DNA from: Gemmatimonadaceae bacterium
GTDB lineage: Bacteria; Gemmatimonadota; Gemmatimonadetes; Gemmatimonadales; Gemmatimonadaceae
Direction: 5' to 3'
DNA length: 64,000 nt
NCBI GenBank assembly: GCA_019752115.1
Contig: JAIEMN010000032.1
Span: forward strand, 62,001-126,000
Position numbers and translations under genes: made by a program. The stretch's first letter is position 1; every line of letters begins with the position of its first letter. Shown here in pieces: positions 52,860 to 61,599 of the stretch. Under the pieces are notes generated by a model. It worked only from the letters and a program-made list of their open reading frames with translations, was not told where the DNA came from and searched no databases.

Positions 52860-53483
52860 TCAGCGGTAGACCCAGTCGAACCGATCTAGCACCACCACGC
52901 GCCCTGCATCGATCCGGCGATGCATGTGGCCGCAGACGAGTTCTGGTCGACCCAAGTGGTCCCAAACGTCTTGGACGATCCCTGCTGAGACTGACGGGGT
53001 TCCGCCGTGCTCGGCGATCACGTCAGCCGGGGGCGTGTGCGTGATCAGAAGGTCGATGTCGCCCGCTTGGAGGGCGAGGAGCGGGGCGGCGTCGGCCCGG
53101 CGGATCGCCTCCTCCTCCGGCCACCAATCCTCACCCGGTACCCAGTACGGGGCGATGTGGTGCGTCTCGGCCCCACCGAGAAAGGCGACCCGGCGACCTG
53201 CGAGGTGCAACACCGTACCCCGGGGGCAGTAGCTGAGCCCTGGGGCGATTTCGGTCGGCGCCGTGAGCCCGCGGGTCGAAGGGAAGTGGTGATGGTTGCC
53301 GTCGATGAAGTAGACGTGACGGGCCAGCCGACGCCATCGCGCCGAGGGCGGGGTACCCGGTGCTCCGCTGAGATACAGGTCGCCGACCTGCACCACGACG
53401 GTGACCTCCGGGGGAAGCTGCTGCTCGACGATCCAGGCGAGGCCGTCAATGTCTTGGTGGATGTCGCCAACGATTGCGAGCAT
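52860..53483 (-). CDS. Calcineurin-like metallophosphoesterase
   Basis: 207 residues with the five family motifs: GDIHQ, GDLY, GNHHH, THTPP and GHMHR. These hold the Asp, Asn and His ligands of the two metals. It hydrolyses phosphate mono- or diesters, with substrates ranging from nucleotides to phosphoproteins. It is the only phosphatase-like gene near the kinase. Its start is close to the repeated operator-like sites at 53527-53609. Confidence 0.9.
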   Translation of the reverse strand: MLAIVGDIHQDIDGLAWIVEQQLPPEVTVVVQVGDLYLSGAPGTPPSARWRRLARHVYFIDGNHHHFPSTRGLTAPTEIAPGLSYCPRGTVLHLAGRRVAFLGGAETHHIAPYWVPGEDWWPEEEAIRRADAAPLLALQAGDIDLLITHTPPADVIAEHGGTPSVSAGIVQDVWDHLGRPELVCGHMHRRIDAGRVVVLDRFDWVYR

Positions 53484-53526
53484 GCGGTGCGGTTTGGGCG
53501 TTGGGCCGCAGGGAGGTTGTCGAAAA

Positions 53527-53609
53527 GGTATAGTGTACTATACACGAAGTGTACTACACCACCCTTGAGGTATACTACACTATCTCTCAGGTATAGTGTA
53601 GTATACACT
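53527..53609. promoter_or_regulatory. AT-rich operator-like array between divergent genes
   Basis: Four related sites share the core TAGTGTA(C/G)TATAC. Site 1 is GGTATAGTGTACTATACAC at 53527-53545, and site 4 (53590-53609) matches it except for one central base. Site 2 (53547-53560) is partial, and site 3 (53569-53584) is in reverse. The sites contain inner dyads. The array lies in very GC-poor DNA between the phosphoesterase (minus) and nucleotidyltransferase (plus) genes. Confidence 0.7.
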
Positions 53610-53679
53610 CAGGCGTAGGGATCCGCGTGATCCCCTGTCGCCGCGTCGCTTTCTCGCCCCTTGCCCTCGCCTCCTGAGT

Positions 53680-54372
53680 ATGCGCCCCCCGGCTCGAAGC
53701 TTTCTCCGAACCCCCCTCGACCACGTGCTGGGCACGGTCGCGGCCGTGCGGGTCCTGCGGAGCCTCGTCGCGAGTGACGCGCCGACCACGCAGAGCACGC
53801 TCATGCGTGAAACGCATCTGACCCGGAAGTCGGTGCGTCACACCGTGGATCATCTCGTCTCGGCCGGCGTGCTCCAGCTGGTCGGCGACCCTGGAGCCCA
53901 CCTGTACGCTCTGGAAACCTCCCATCCGCTGGTCCCGGCCATCCAGACCCTTTTCGCGGCGGAGCGGTCGCGACTCCCCCAGCTCTCCGAAGCGATCCGG
54001 GCGCTCGCGGCGGAGCACGTGCCGCCGGTGATGGGCGCGTGGCTGTATGGCAGCGTGGCGCGGGGTGACGACGACCTCACGAGCGACCTCGACCTCGCGC
54101 TGGTGGTAGACACCGCGGAAGCCAATGCCGCGACGGAAGCCCTACGGCGCGACCTGCACCGACTGGGCGACGCGCAGCATGTCCCGATCAACGTGATCGC
54201 CTTCAGTCCCGCGGAACTGCTCGCGCTTCCTGACATCAACCCTGGGTTCTGGGACAATCTCCGGGAGGACGCTCGCGTGCTGCACGGCAGTGATCCAGAC
54301 AGCGTTGCGCTTCGCCTTCGGCGCGTGCTGAAGGCCGAGGCGACGACGACGACGGAGGCGGACCATGGTTAG
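53680..54372 (+). CDS. Winged-helix nucleotidyltransferase (MNT-like)
   Basis: 230 residues. The first 90 residues contain a winged helix-turn-helix (MRETHLTRKSVRHTVDHLVS). A minimal nucleotidyltransferase follows: G124-S125 in YGSVARGDDDLTSDLDLALV, which gives the GSxxRG and DxD catalytic site. MNT proteins paired with HEPN proteins act as antitoxins, some by adding AMP to the toxin. Its DNA-binding part may bind the operator array just upstream. It overlaps the next gene by 8 bases. Confidence 0.85.
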   Translation: MRPPARSFLRTPLDHVLGTVAAVRVLRSLVASDAPTTQSTLMRETHLTRKSVRHTVDHLVSAGVLQLVGDPGAHLYALETSHPLVPAIQTLFAAERSRLPQLSEAIRALAAEHVPPVMGAWLYGSVARGDDDLTSDLDLALVVDTAEANAATEALRRDLHRLGDAQHVPINVIAFSPAELLALPDINPGFWDNLREDARVLHGSDPDSVALRLRRVLKAEATTTTEADHG

Positions 54373-54784
54373 ACAGGGGAAGGTCGCCATCGCGGATGGG
54401 CAGGCGTGGGGCTCCCGGCGGCAGGACGCGCAAGCCTTCCGAAAGGCCGCCGAGACCCTCGAAGCCGTGGCCGAAGAGGGCCAGAACTGCAACCCCATCA
54501 TCGTGCTCATCATCCATGCCGCCATAGCGTACGGTGACGCGCTGACCGCCCGCTTCGGTGGGACGGTGAACCGCGGAAATCACGATGACTTATGGCGTCG
54601 GGTGAAGCAGGCCATGAAGGGACGTGCCGACGAGCCCCAGATCTCCCGGCTTAAAGATCTGCTCGGCAACAAAACCGCCTACTCGTACGGCGCCAAGATC
54701 GGTCGGCTCAACGATATGCGGGAGATGCTCAAGCAGCTGAAGCGCTTTGAGCTGTGGGCCGAGGAGCAGCTCACGAGCGGGTAG
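54365..54784 (+). CDS. HEPN-like helical protein, partner of the nucleotidyltransferase
   Basis: 139 residues, all helical. The core helix NPIIVLIIHAAIAYGDALTA resembles HEPN proteins. A histidine follows in NRGNHDDLW, but the usual R-x4-6-H RNase motif is not clear. The position directly after, and overlapping, an MNT-type gene makes a toxin-antitoxin role likely. Whether this one is an active RNase cannot be told. Confidence 0.72.
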   Translation: MVRQGKVAIADGQAWGSRRQDAQAFRKAAETLEAVAEEGQNCNPIIVLIIHAAIAYGDALTARFGGTVNRGNHDDLWRRVKQAMKGRADEPQISRLKDLLGNKTAYSYGAKIGRLNDMREMLKQLKRFELWAEEQLTSG

Positions 54785-54888
54785 GCGCATTGCGCACCAC
54801 CCGCAAGCGTTCGTCGCACCGGCCACTCCCGCCGAGCCCACGGCTGAGGGTAGGGTGATGTCGTCCTCTCCTCAGCGTCTCGCTCACG

Positions 54889-55119
54889 ATGACCTTCGCC
54901 CGCCGCGCGGTTTCCCGTTCCCTCAGCCCGCATGACCGGAACGCGTCGGAGCCGGACACACCGAGCGGGCGCCTACGTTGCGCGCAACGCCAGACGTATT
55001 GGGAACTCCACGCGCGCGTGCTCCTTGGCCAGGCATTGACGGAGGCGGAGCAGCATGAGTTCGTGAAGCTCTCGCCCCTCGTGCGCGGCGGCTGCGCGCT
55101 CTGCGAACCGGCACGCTGA
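54889..55119 (+). CDS. Small cysteine-containing hypothetical protein (76 aa)
   Basis: The C-terminal half reads as protein (RQTYWELHARVLLGQALTEA) and ends with CALC. A third cysteine lies at LRCAQ. It is weakly supported. Confidence 0.35.
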   Translation: MTFARRAVSRSLSPHDRNASEPDTPSGRLRCAQRQTYWELHARVLLGQALTEAEQHEFVKLSPLVRGGCALCEPAR

Positions 55120-55146
55120 ACGATACGACGGCCGCGATTCTTGTTT

Positions 55147-55389
55147 TCAACGCGAGCGGGTCGGGCCGGCGGCGGCGTCCACCGATTTGAGGTAGGCGCG
55201 ACACCATGCCTGGAGTAGCCGGAGACCAGCGGCTTCGGCCGCGGCGATGCTCGTGGTCTTTGAGACCTCGACGGTGATCTGCTGCGGCGCGATGCCGTCG
55301 CCCGAGATCTCGCACATGACCTGATGGCCGGTGAACGTGCTCGTGGACTTCTCGGAAACCCGGATGACACGCGCGCGGGCGGTGAACAT
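55147..55389 (-). CDS. Small hypothetical protein (80 aa)
   Basis: The pattern is beta then helix: ARVIRVSEKSTSTFTGHQVM, QQITVEVSKTTSIAAAEAAG, then LRLLQAWCRAYLKSV. It resembles a small compact domain. It is oriented away from the restriction-modification gene. Family unknown. Confidence 0.55.
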   Translation of the reverse strand: MFTARARVIRVSEKSTSTFTGHQVMCEISGDGIAPQQITVEVSKTTSIAAAEAAGLRLLQAWCRAYLKSVDAAAGPTRSR

Positions 55390-55602
55390 GTGATCTGCCA
55401 GTGAAGGGGCGGAGAGTGCGCCGGCCGGAGAGCCGCTCGACCCTCCAACCGAACGAGATCTTGAACGTTGTGCACGGTAAGAGAAGCTTGCCCCTCGCGC
55501 ACCGTCAGGCCCACGCCGTACCTTGCCACGCGTTCATGAAGCCCCCGAGCCTGATCGCGGCCGTAGGGGCGTCGCCGTCCCGCCCGAGGTGCTGTGTCCA
55601 CA

Positions 55603-58600
55603 ATGCCCGCCCCAATGGCCGCCGTCGCCCCCGAGGTGGCCCTCCGCGCCCTGCGCGACCGCTGGGCCGCCACCAAGGCCGCCGAGCGGGCGAACGCCCA
55701 GTCGTACATCCGCGAACTGTGTGAGGCGTTGGGCGTGCCCGCCCCGATGCCCGCCGGCAGCGGCTACGAGTTCGAGCTCCCGATCAAGCTGGTGACGCGG
55801 GACGGGACCGAGGCGCAGGGCTTCGTGGACTGCTACAAGGCCGGGCACTTCATGCTCGAGGCCAAGGACGTCGACGGCGGGGCATCGGATGTGGCGTTGC
55901 GCCGGGCCTACGGCCAGGCGCGCCAGTACGCCGCCCACGACCCGTCGGGCACCGCCCCGCCGTACCTGCTCGTGCTGGACGTGGCGAAGACGCTGCTGGT
56001 CTACCACCGCTGGGGCGGGACGTACCAAGGCTTCGCGGCCGGCCACCGCATCGATCTGGCCACGCTCGATCAGCGCCGGACCGACATCGAGCTGCTGCGC
56101 GACATCTGGACGGCCCCGGAGAAGCGCGACCCCCGGCAGCACGCGCAGGCCGTGACCAACGACATCGCCGGAAAGCTGGCTACCCTCGCCGCCTCCCTCG
56201 AGGCGCGCGGCTTCGCGTCCGAGCGTGTCGCGAAGTTCCTGATGCGGGTGGTGTTCTCGTGCTTCGCCGAAGACGTCGATCTGCTCCCCCGCGAGGCCTT
56301 CCGGCAGACGGTGCAGCGCGCCGGCGTGGAGGGCGACCCGGTCAAGTTCCAGCGCGCGCTCGAGACCCTGTGGCGCGCCATGGACGAGGGCGGGATGTTC
56401 GGGTTCGAGAGCCTGCTGCGGTTCAACGGGCACTTCTTCAAGGACGCGGAGGCGCTCCCTCTCGAACGCGCCGACATCGCGCTCGTCCTGGAGGCGGCGA
56501 AAGCCGACTGGAAGGACGTCGAGCCGACGATCTTCGGGACCCTGCTGACGCGCGCGCTCGACCCCGTGGAGCGCCACCGCCTGGGCGCGGAGTACACCCC
56601 CCGCGCCTTCATCGAGCGCCTGGTGCGCCCCACCGTCGAGGAGCCCGTGCGCGAGCGCTGGACGGCCGTGCAGGCCGCCGTGCTGCAGCTGCGCGAGTCC
56701 GGGAAGGCCAAGGATCGCGCCACGGCCGAACAGCGCCTGCGCGACTTCCTCGGGTGGATGCAGGGCTTGCGCGTCCTCGACCCCGCCTGTGGATCGGGCA
56801 ACTTCCTCTACGTCACCATGCACGTGCTCAAGGACATTGAGTACGAGGTGGTGCGGGAGCTCGAGGCCCTGACCGGCCACCAGGAGCTCCGTATACAGGA
56901 GATCGGCCCCGCCAACTTCCTCGGCATCGAGGTGAAGCGCTGGGCCCGTGAGGTGGCCGAGCTGACGCTCTGGATCGGCTACCACCAGTTCTGGAAGCGG
57001 CGACACGCTGTCCAGCCGCCGGAGCCGGTCCTGCAGGATACAGGCACGCTGGAGCTCCGGGACGCCGTGCTCGTTTGGGATCGACTAGAGCGCGTGCCCG
57101 AAAAGGACCGCCCCGACCCCACCCCGCGTCTGGTCCATCCCGTCTCCGGCGAGCTCGTGCCCGACCCCGCAGCTCGCCTCGAGTACACGGCCTACGTGGG
57201 CGCCCGCGAAGCGGAGTGGCCCGCCGCCGACTTCATCGTCTCGAACCCACCGTTCCTTGGGCAGTTCCGCCAGCGAGAGGCGCTTGGGGACGGCTACGTC
57301 GAAGCGCTGCGGGCTGCGTATCCGGATGTACCGGATGCCGCAGACTTGGTGATGTACTGGGTCCGCCACGCCATGCGCGCGGTGGCGGAGGGGCAGGCCC
57401 TGCGCGCGGGGCTCATCACCACGCAGTCGGTGACGCAGGTGCAGAACCGGCGTGTGCTGGAGGCGGCGGCGGCGCTCGGCGTCCGCCCGTGCTGGGCCAT
57501 CGCCGATCACTACTGGAACGACAGCCACGAGGACGCACGCGTGCGTGTCGCCATGGTGGTGTTCGCGAAGGAGCCGACGAGTGCGACGCTCGTGACAGTG
57601 GACGGCGAGGCGGCGGTGACTGCCACCCATCGGGTACCGCGACTCAACGCGGACCTGACAGCGCATGCAGATGTCGCATCTGCATCTGGGCGCCCGCTGC
57701 GCTCGAATTTCGGATTGTCCACACGTGGATTTATGCTTGCCGGCGCCGGCTTCGTGCTCGAGAAGCATGAGGGTTCGCTTCTGCGAGCGCAGCCCGAACA
57801 TGATCGGGTGGTAAAGCCGTTCCGGAATGGAAAGGATCTCACCACACGTCCGCGAGAGGTCTTCGTCATTGATTTCGCCGGCAGGGTCGAGGCGGATGCC
57901 AGGACGTTCCCCGTCCTGTTCGACATTGTTCGAGATCGGGTCAAGCCGGAGCGCGACGCCAACAAGGATCAGGCACGCCGCTTGAACTGGTGGAACTTCG
58001 GACGGGCCAACGATCAGTTGCGCGCGGCACTCCGGGCCTTGCCGCGTTACATCGGAACTCCGGAGACAGCCAAGCACAGATTCTTCGTCTTCCTCGACGG
58101 CGAGGTGGCGCCCGACAACTCGGTGGTGTGCATCGGCTCCGCCGATGCCTTCCACCTTGGCGTACTGTCGTCTGCCATTCATGGCGCGTGGGCACTGGCG
58201 GCCGGCAGCCGCCTCGGGATCGACGGCACCCCGCGGTACAACAAGGGGCCGTGCTTCGAGGCGTTCCCATTCCCGGACCCCTCGCCCGCGCTCCGCAGCC
58301 GCATTGCGGACTGCGCGGAGCGGCTTGACCGACACCGGAAAGACGCGCTCGCGCGCAGTGAAAAGGTCGGGATGACGGTGATGTACAACGTCGTGGATCA
58401 GCTCCGCGCCGGCGCCGCGTTGTCGAAGTTGGAGCACGAGGTGCATCGGCTTGCCGCGTGCGGCACGCTGCGCGACCTGCACGACGAGCTCGACGCACTC
58501 GTCGCCGAGGCCTATGGCTGGTCGTGGCCCGAGCCCCCCGCACTGATCCTCGAGCGCCTCGTCGCGCTCCACGACCGTCGGGTCGAGGAAGAGGCGGCCG

Positions 58601-58944
58601 GCAGCGTGCGGTGGCTGCGCCCCGACTACCAGATGCCGCGATTCGGACGCGCCGACGAGGCGGCGGCCGCCGCGCCGACGCTCGGCATTCCGGCGGAGAC
58701 GCCTTCAGCGAAACCGTCGACCGCCTCGGCCGCGGCCACCCCGTGGCCATCCGACGCCGTCGGCCAGATCACGGTCCTGCGGTCCATGGCGGCCACGACC
58801 CCGGTCTCCATCGAGGAGGCCGTGCAGCGCCTCGTCGGCGCCAAACGCGAGATCGTGGGCCGACACCTCGAGACACTGGCTATGCTCGGTGAGGTGCGCG
58901 ACGTGGGCGGCGGGCGGTACGCGGTGGCGGCTGGCAATGCGTAG
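55603..58944 (+). CDS. Single-chain type IIG/IIL-like restriction-modification protein (MmeI-like)
   Basis: About 1113 residues. The N-terminal domain has a PD-(D/E)xK-like nuclease site (D76, then E86-A-K88 in HFMLEAKD). The middle holds a gamma-type adenine methyltransferase: motif I at D393 (LDPACGSGNF) and motif IV at N548 (SNPPF). The C-terminal part is a target-recognition region with a final winged-helix-like segment (EEAVQRLVGAKREIVGRHLE). Such enzymes methylate and cut DNA in one chain. The frame extends to GTG 55594; ATG 55603 is chosen, with GAGG upstream. No separate specificity or nuclease gene is seen. Confidence 0.87.
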   Translation: MPAPMAAVAPEVALRALRDRWAATKAAERANAQSYIRELCEALGVPAPMPAGSGYEFELPIKLVTRDGTEAQGFVDCYKAGHFMLEAKDVDGGASDVALRRAYGQARQYAAHDPSGTAPPYLLVLDVAKTLLVYHRWGGTYQGFAAGHRIDLATLDQRRTDIELLRDIWTAPEKRDPRQHAQAVTNDIAGKLATLAASLEARGFASERVAKFLMRVVFSCFAEDVDLLPREAFRQTVQRAGVEGDPVKFQRALETLWRAMDEGGMFGFESLLRFNGHFFKDAEALPLERADIALVLEAAKADWKDVEPTIFGTLLTRALDPVERHRLGAEYTPRAFIERLVRPTVEEPVRERWTAVQAAVLQLRESGKAKDRATAEQRLRDFLGWMQGLRVLDPACGSGNFLYVTMHVLKDIEYEVVRELEALTGHQELRIQEIGPANFLGIEVKRWAREVAELTLWIGYHQFWKRRHAVQPPEPVLQDTGTLELRDAVLVWDRLERVPEKDRPDPTPRLVHPVSGELVPDPAARLEYTAYVGAREAEWPAADFIVSNPPFLGQFRQREALGDGYVEALRAAYPDVPDAADLVMYWVRHAMRAVAEGQALRAGLITTQSVTQVQNRRVLEAAAALGVRPCWAIADHYWNDSHEDARVRVAMVVFAKEPTSATLVTVDGEAAVTATHRVPRLNADLTAHADVASASGRPLRSNFGLSTRGFMLAGAGFVLEKHEGSLLRAQPEHDRVVKPFRNGKDLTTRPREVFVIDFAGRVEADARTFPVLFDIVRDRVKPERDANKDQARRLNWWNFGRANDQLRAALRALPRYIGTPETAKHRFFVFLDGEVAPDNSVVCIGSADAFHLGVLSSAIHGAWALAAGSRLGIDGTPRYNKGPCFEAFPFPDPSPALRSRIADCAERLDRHRKDALARSEKVGMTVMYNVVDQLRAGAALSKLEHEVHRLAACGTLRDLHDELDALVAEAYGWSWPEPPALILERLVALHDRRVEEEAAGSVRWLRPDYQMPRFGRADEAAAAAPTLGIPAETPSAKPSTASAAATPWPSDAVGQITVLRSMAATTPVSIEEAVQRLVGAKREIVGRHLETLAMLGEVRDVGGGRYAVAAGNA

Positions 58945-58956
58945 GTAGCGCCCGAC

Positions 58957-60111
58957 ATGCCGATGGTCGCCTTCTTCCCTTGGGCGGTTCAAGAAGAAAC
59001 GCTCGTCGTCGGCGAGTTCACCATCGCCCCGTTCGGCGCGGCGGTGCTCCTCATGCCACCAGGGCACGCCACAGCGGTGCGAGAGGTCGTCGCGGCCTAC
59101 GACAAAACAGACGACGACCTCATCGCCCGCGTGCCCATACTGTTCCGCACCGCCACGGGCCCCACGGACGACGTGGCCGACGAGGACGTGGGCGCGCTGT
59201 TTCTCGTCGGCGAGATGGTCGCGTGCGCTGCCCTCGCGTCGCGCCAGTTCTTCATGCACGCGTACTGGAATCGCGACTCCTTCCATTTCGTGGTCCAAGG
59301 GTTCCGGCCTGACCGACCTGGCGGCGCACTGATCACCTCTAGGCGTCGAGATGGCGCTGCGCCGAGCTATGTACCGGCGAAGCACTATCGGGTACCCCGC
59401 CCGTTTCACGTCGGGCAGGGCCGGATGGAGGACCTTGATCGACCGCTTCTCGATGCGCTCGTGGAGGCCCGGGACGATGCCCGAGTCGCCCAACTGCACG
59501 ACGCCGTGCGAGGGTTCAACGCAGCCAACACCGACAGCCCAACCATCAGCCAGGAGACGGAGCTTGTGCTCTTGGTTGGCGCGTACAGTCGGCTCTGCGA
59601 CGTATGGGACAAGGACGGCACCGCCGCAGCTGTCCGCGATCTGCTTGACAGGGCGCCGGCGTGGCCCGGCTCGATGCCGGGCACCAAATGGGAACACGCG
59701 CCTCTGAAAGACCGAATGGCGAAGAGCAGGAATCCGAGCAGGGTCTACGAGTGGATGGCAGACGCGTATCTCCTGCGCGGCCAGTTCGCTCACGGCCGCG
59801 GGCAGTCTCCGTACAAGGGGGCGTGGGGGCTGCGTGATCACCTGTTGCTGGGCACCTACCTCTTCCCGCTGGCGGTGAAGGCGTGGCTTGGCCGCAGCGG
59901 TCGATACACACTCAGCCCGACGGAGCTCATGCGGATTTCGGCCTTCGATGCGCTGTCCTCGTGCGATCACTTCGTCGGCGACGAGGGCGGCGGCGAGGGC
60001 GATGAGCACCGTCGGCCGTCAGACTTCCCGTGGGTGAGGGTGATCCAGTCGATCCCGATCCAACTGTTCGTCTCCGGGCTGATGCCGCCTGCCGCGCATC
60101 GAACTGAGTAG
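58957..60111 (+). CDS. HEPN-motif protein paired with the restriction-modification gene
   Basis: 384 residues. R274-G-Q-F-A-H279 fits the R-x4-H active-site motif of HEPN RNases, set in a helical C-terminal half. The N-terminal 200 residues are beta-rich (EETLVVGEFTIAPFGAAVLL). This two-part layout resembles HEPN proteins used in phage defence. It starts 12 bases after the restriction-modification stop, so they are one operon. Family not recognised by name. Confidence 0.65.
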   Translation: MPMVAFFPWAVQEETLVVGEFTIAPFGAAVLLMPPGHATAVREVVAAYDKTDDDLIARVPILFRTATGPTDDVADEDVGALFLVGEMVACAALASRQFFMHAYWNRDSFHFVVQGFRPDRPGGALITSRRRDGAAPSYVPAKHYRVPRPFHVGQGRMEDLDRPLLDALVEARDDARVAQLHDAVRGFNAANTDSPTISQETELVLLVGAYSRLCDVWDKDGTAAAVRDLLDRAPAWPGSMPGTKWEHAPLKDRMAKSRNPSRVYEWMADAYLLRGQFAHGRGQSPYKGAWGLRDHLLLGTYLFPLAVKAWLGRSGRYTLSPTELMRISAFDALSSCDHFVGDEGGGEGDEHRRPSDFPWVRVIQSIPIQLFVSGLMPPAAHRTE

Positions 60112-60142
60112 GCGCGCGCCACGGCCACCGCCTCGAACGACA

Positions 60143-60171
60143 AAGGGAGGCCCCACGGCGGGGCCTCCCTT
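60143..60171 (+). terminator. Terminator of the restriction-modification operon
   Basis: A perfect 12-base-pair stem (AAGGGAGGCCCC / GGGGCCTCCCTT) with a 5-base loop, 32 bases after the last stop. Confidence 0.75.
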
Positions 60172-60259
60172 CTGTGCTGATGGTGTCAAGGATCGGCAAG
60201 TCAGTTATCTGGCAAGCCGGTAAAGTCCAAACCAAGCCTGACACGGCGTACTAACAAAC

Positions 60260-60289
60260 AGCGGGGCCGGTCTTTCGACTGGCCCCGCT
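60260..60289 (-). terminator. Terminator of the pil operon
   Basis: A 13-base-pair stem (AGCGGGGCCGGTC against GACTGGCCCCGCT, one G-T pair). On the minus strand it is followed by GTTTGTTAG. It is about 85 bases past the pilC stop and very similar to the hairpin at 41718. Confidence 0.7.
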
Positions 60290-60372
60290 CCACTTTACCG
60301 TGCGCCTTTTCCTCCGTTTATGTGGCGCCAAGACGCTCCAAAGCGCCTGCTCCGCCACACCACACCGCGGCG

Positions 60373-61572
60373 CTACTTCACCGCATTCACCATGTCGAAG
60401 ATCGGCAGGTACATCGCCACGATCATGCCGCCTACGACCACGCCGAGGAATACGATCATGACCGGTTCGAGCAGCGAGAGGAGCGCGCTCACGGCGGCGT
60501 CCACTTCGTCATCGTAGAAGTCGGCGATCTTGGTGAGCATTTCGTCCAGACCACCGGTCTGCTCACCGACGGCGATCATGCTGATCACCATGGGCGGGAA
60601 GACTTCGCTCTTCTGGAGCGGGCCGGCGATCGTGTCACCACCGGCAATGCTGGCGCGCGAGCTCATGACGGCGTCCTGCACCACGCGGTTGCCCGACGTA
60701 CGGGCCGTGATCTCGAGGCCGTCGAGGATGCTCACACCCGACGAAATGAGCGTGCCGAGCGTGCGCGTGAAGCGTGAGACCGCCGACTTGCGGAGCACAT
60801 CACCCAGCACCGGCACCTTGAGCAGGAAGCGGTCGATGACCAGCTGCCCCTGCGACGTGCCGTAGTACTGCTTCACCGCGAATGCCGCCCCGGCGCCACC
60901 GGCGATGATCGCCCACCAGTAGCCGTTCACGAAGTGCGACAGCCCGATGACCACCTGCGTGGGGAGCGGAAGCTCCTGGCCGACACTCTGGAACATGCTG
61001 GCGAAGACGGGTATGACCTTCCACAGCAGGATGACCACGCACAACGCGGCCACGCACATGATCACGGTGGGGTAGATCATCGCGCCCTTCACCTTGCGGA
61101 CGAGGGCATCGTTCTTTTCCATGAAGATCGCGAGGCGATTCAGGATGGTATCGAGGATACCGCCCGCCTCACCGGCCGCGACCATGTTCGTGTACAGGTC
61201 GGAAAATGCCTTGGGATGCTTGCGCATCGCGTCGGCCACCGTGTGACCCGACTCGACGTCGAACACGACCTCACGCACCACACTCGCGAGCGTCTTGTTT
61301 TCGGTCTGCTTGGCCAGGATGTCGAGCGCCTGCACGAGCGGCAGGCCGGCGTTGATCATCGTCGAGAACTGCCGCGTGAAAATGACGATGTCGCGCATGC
61401 TGACCGAGCCGCCCATCTTCTTCTTGGGCGTGGACTTCGCCTCGTCGACCTTGACGATCGTCAGGCGCTGCCGGCGCAGCTGGGCCACGGCGTCGTCGCG
61501 ACTGGGCGCGTCGATCGTCGACTGCTTCAGGTCACCGCTGGTGGTCCGGGCCGTATAGGCAAACGTAGGCAT
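60373..61572 (-). CDS. pilC: Type IV pilus inner-membrane platform protein
   Basis: 399 residues with the GspF/PilC duplicated domain and three hydrophobic membrane segments, including IMCVAALCVVILLWKVIPVF and the C-terminal VMIVFLGVVVGGMIVAMYLP. The N-terminus is FAYTARTTSGDL, typical of the family. It links the PilB/PilT motors to the growing pilus. It is the last gene of a pilB-pilT-pilC operon, 27 bases after pilT. Confidence 0.95.
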   Translation of the reverse strand: MPTFAYTARTTSGDLKQSTIDAPSRDDAVAQLRRQRLTIVKVDEAKSTPKKKMGGSVSMRDIVIFTRQFSTMINAGLPLVQALDILAKQTENKTLASVVREVVFDVESGHTVADAMRKHPKAFSDLYTNMVAAGEAGGILDTILNRLAIFMEKNDALVRKVKGAMIYPTVIMCVAALCVVILLWKVIPVFASMFQSVGQELPLPTQVVIGLSHFVNGYWWAIIAGGAGAAFAVKQYYGTSQGQLVIDRFLLKVPVLGDVLRKSAVSRFTRTLGTLISSGVSILDGLEITARTSGNRVVQDAVMSSRASIAGGDTIAGPLQKSEVFPPMVISMIAVGEQTGGLDEMLTKIADFYDDEVDAAVSALLSLLEPVMIVFLGVVVGGMIVAMYLPIFDMVNAVK

Positions 61573-61599
61573 TACCGATCTCCTGGGGGATTGCGATAC

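Noticed and set aside
53527-53609. CRISPR array
   Set aside because: The repeats are short, close together, partly inverted and lack spacers of constant size. No cas genes are present.
50896-60111. A complete BREX or DISARM system
   Set aside because: A kinase and a large methyltransferase are present, but no PglZ/BrxZ phosphatase-like protein, BrxC ATPase, BrxL, DrmA/DrmB helicase pair or PLD protein is seen.
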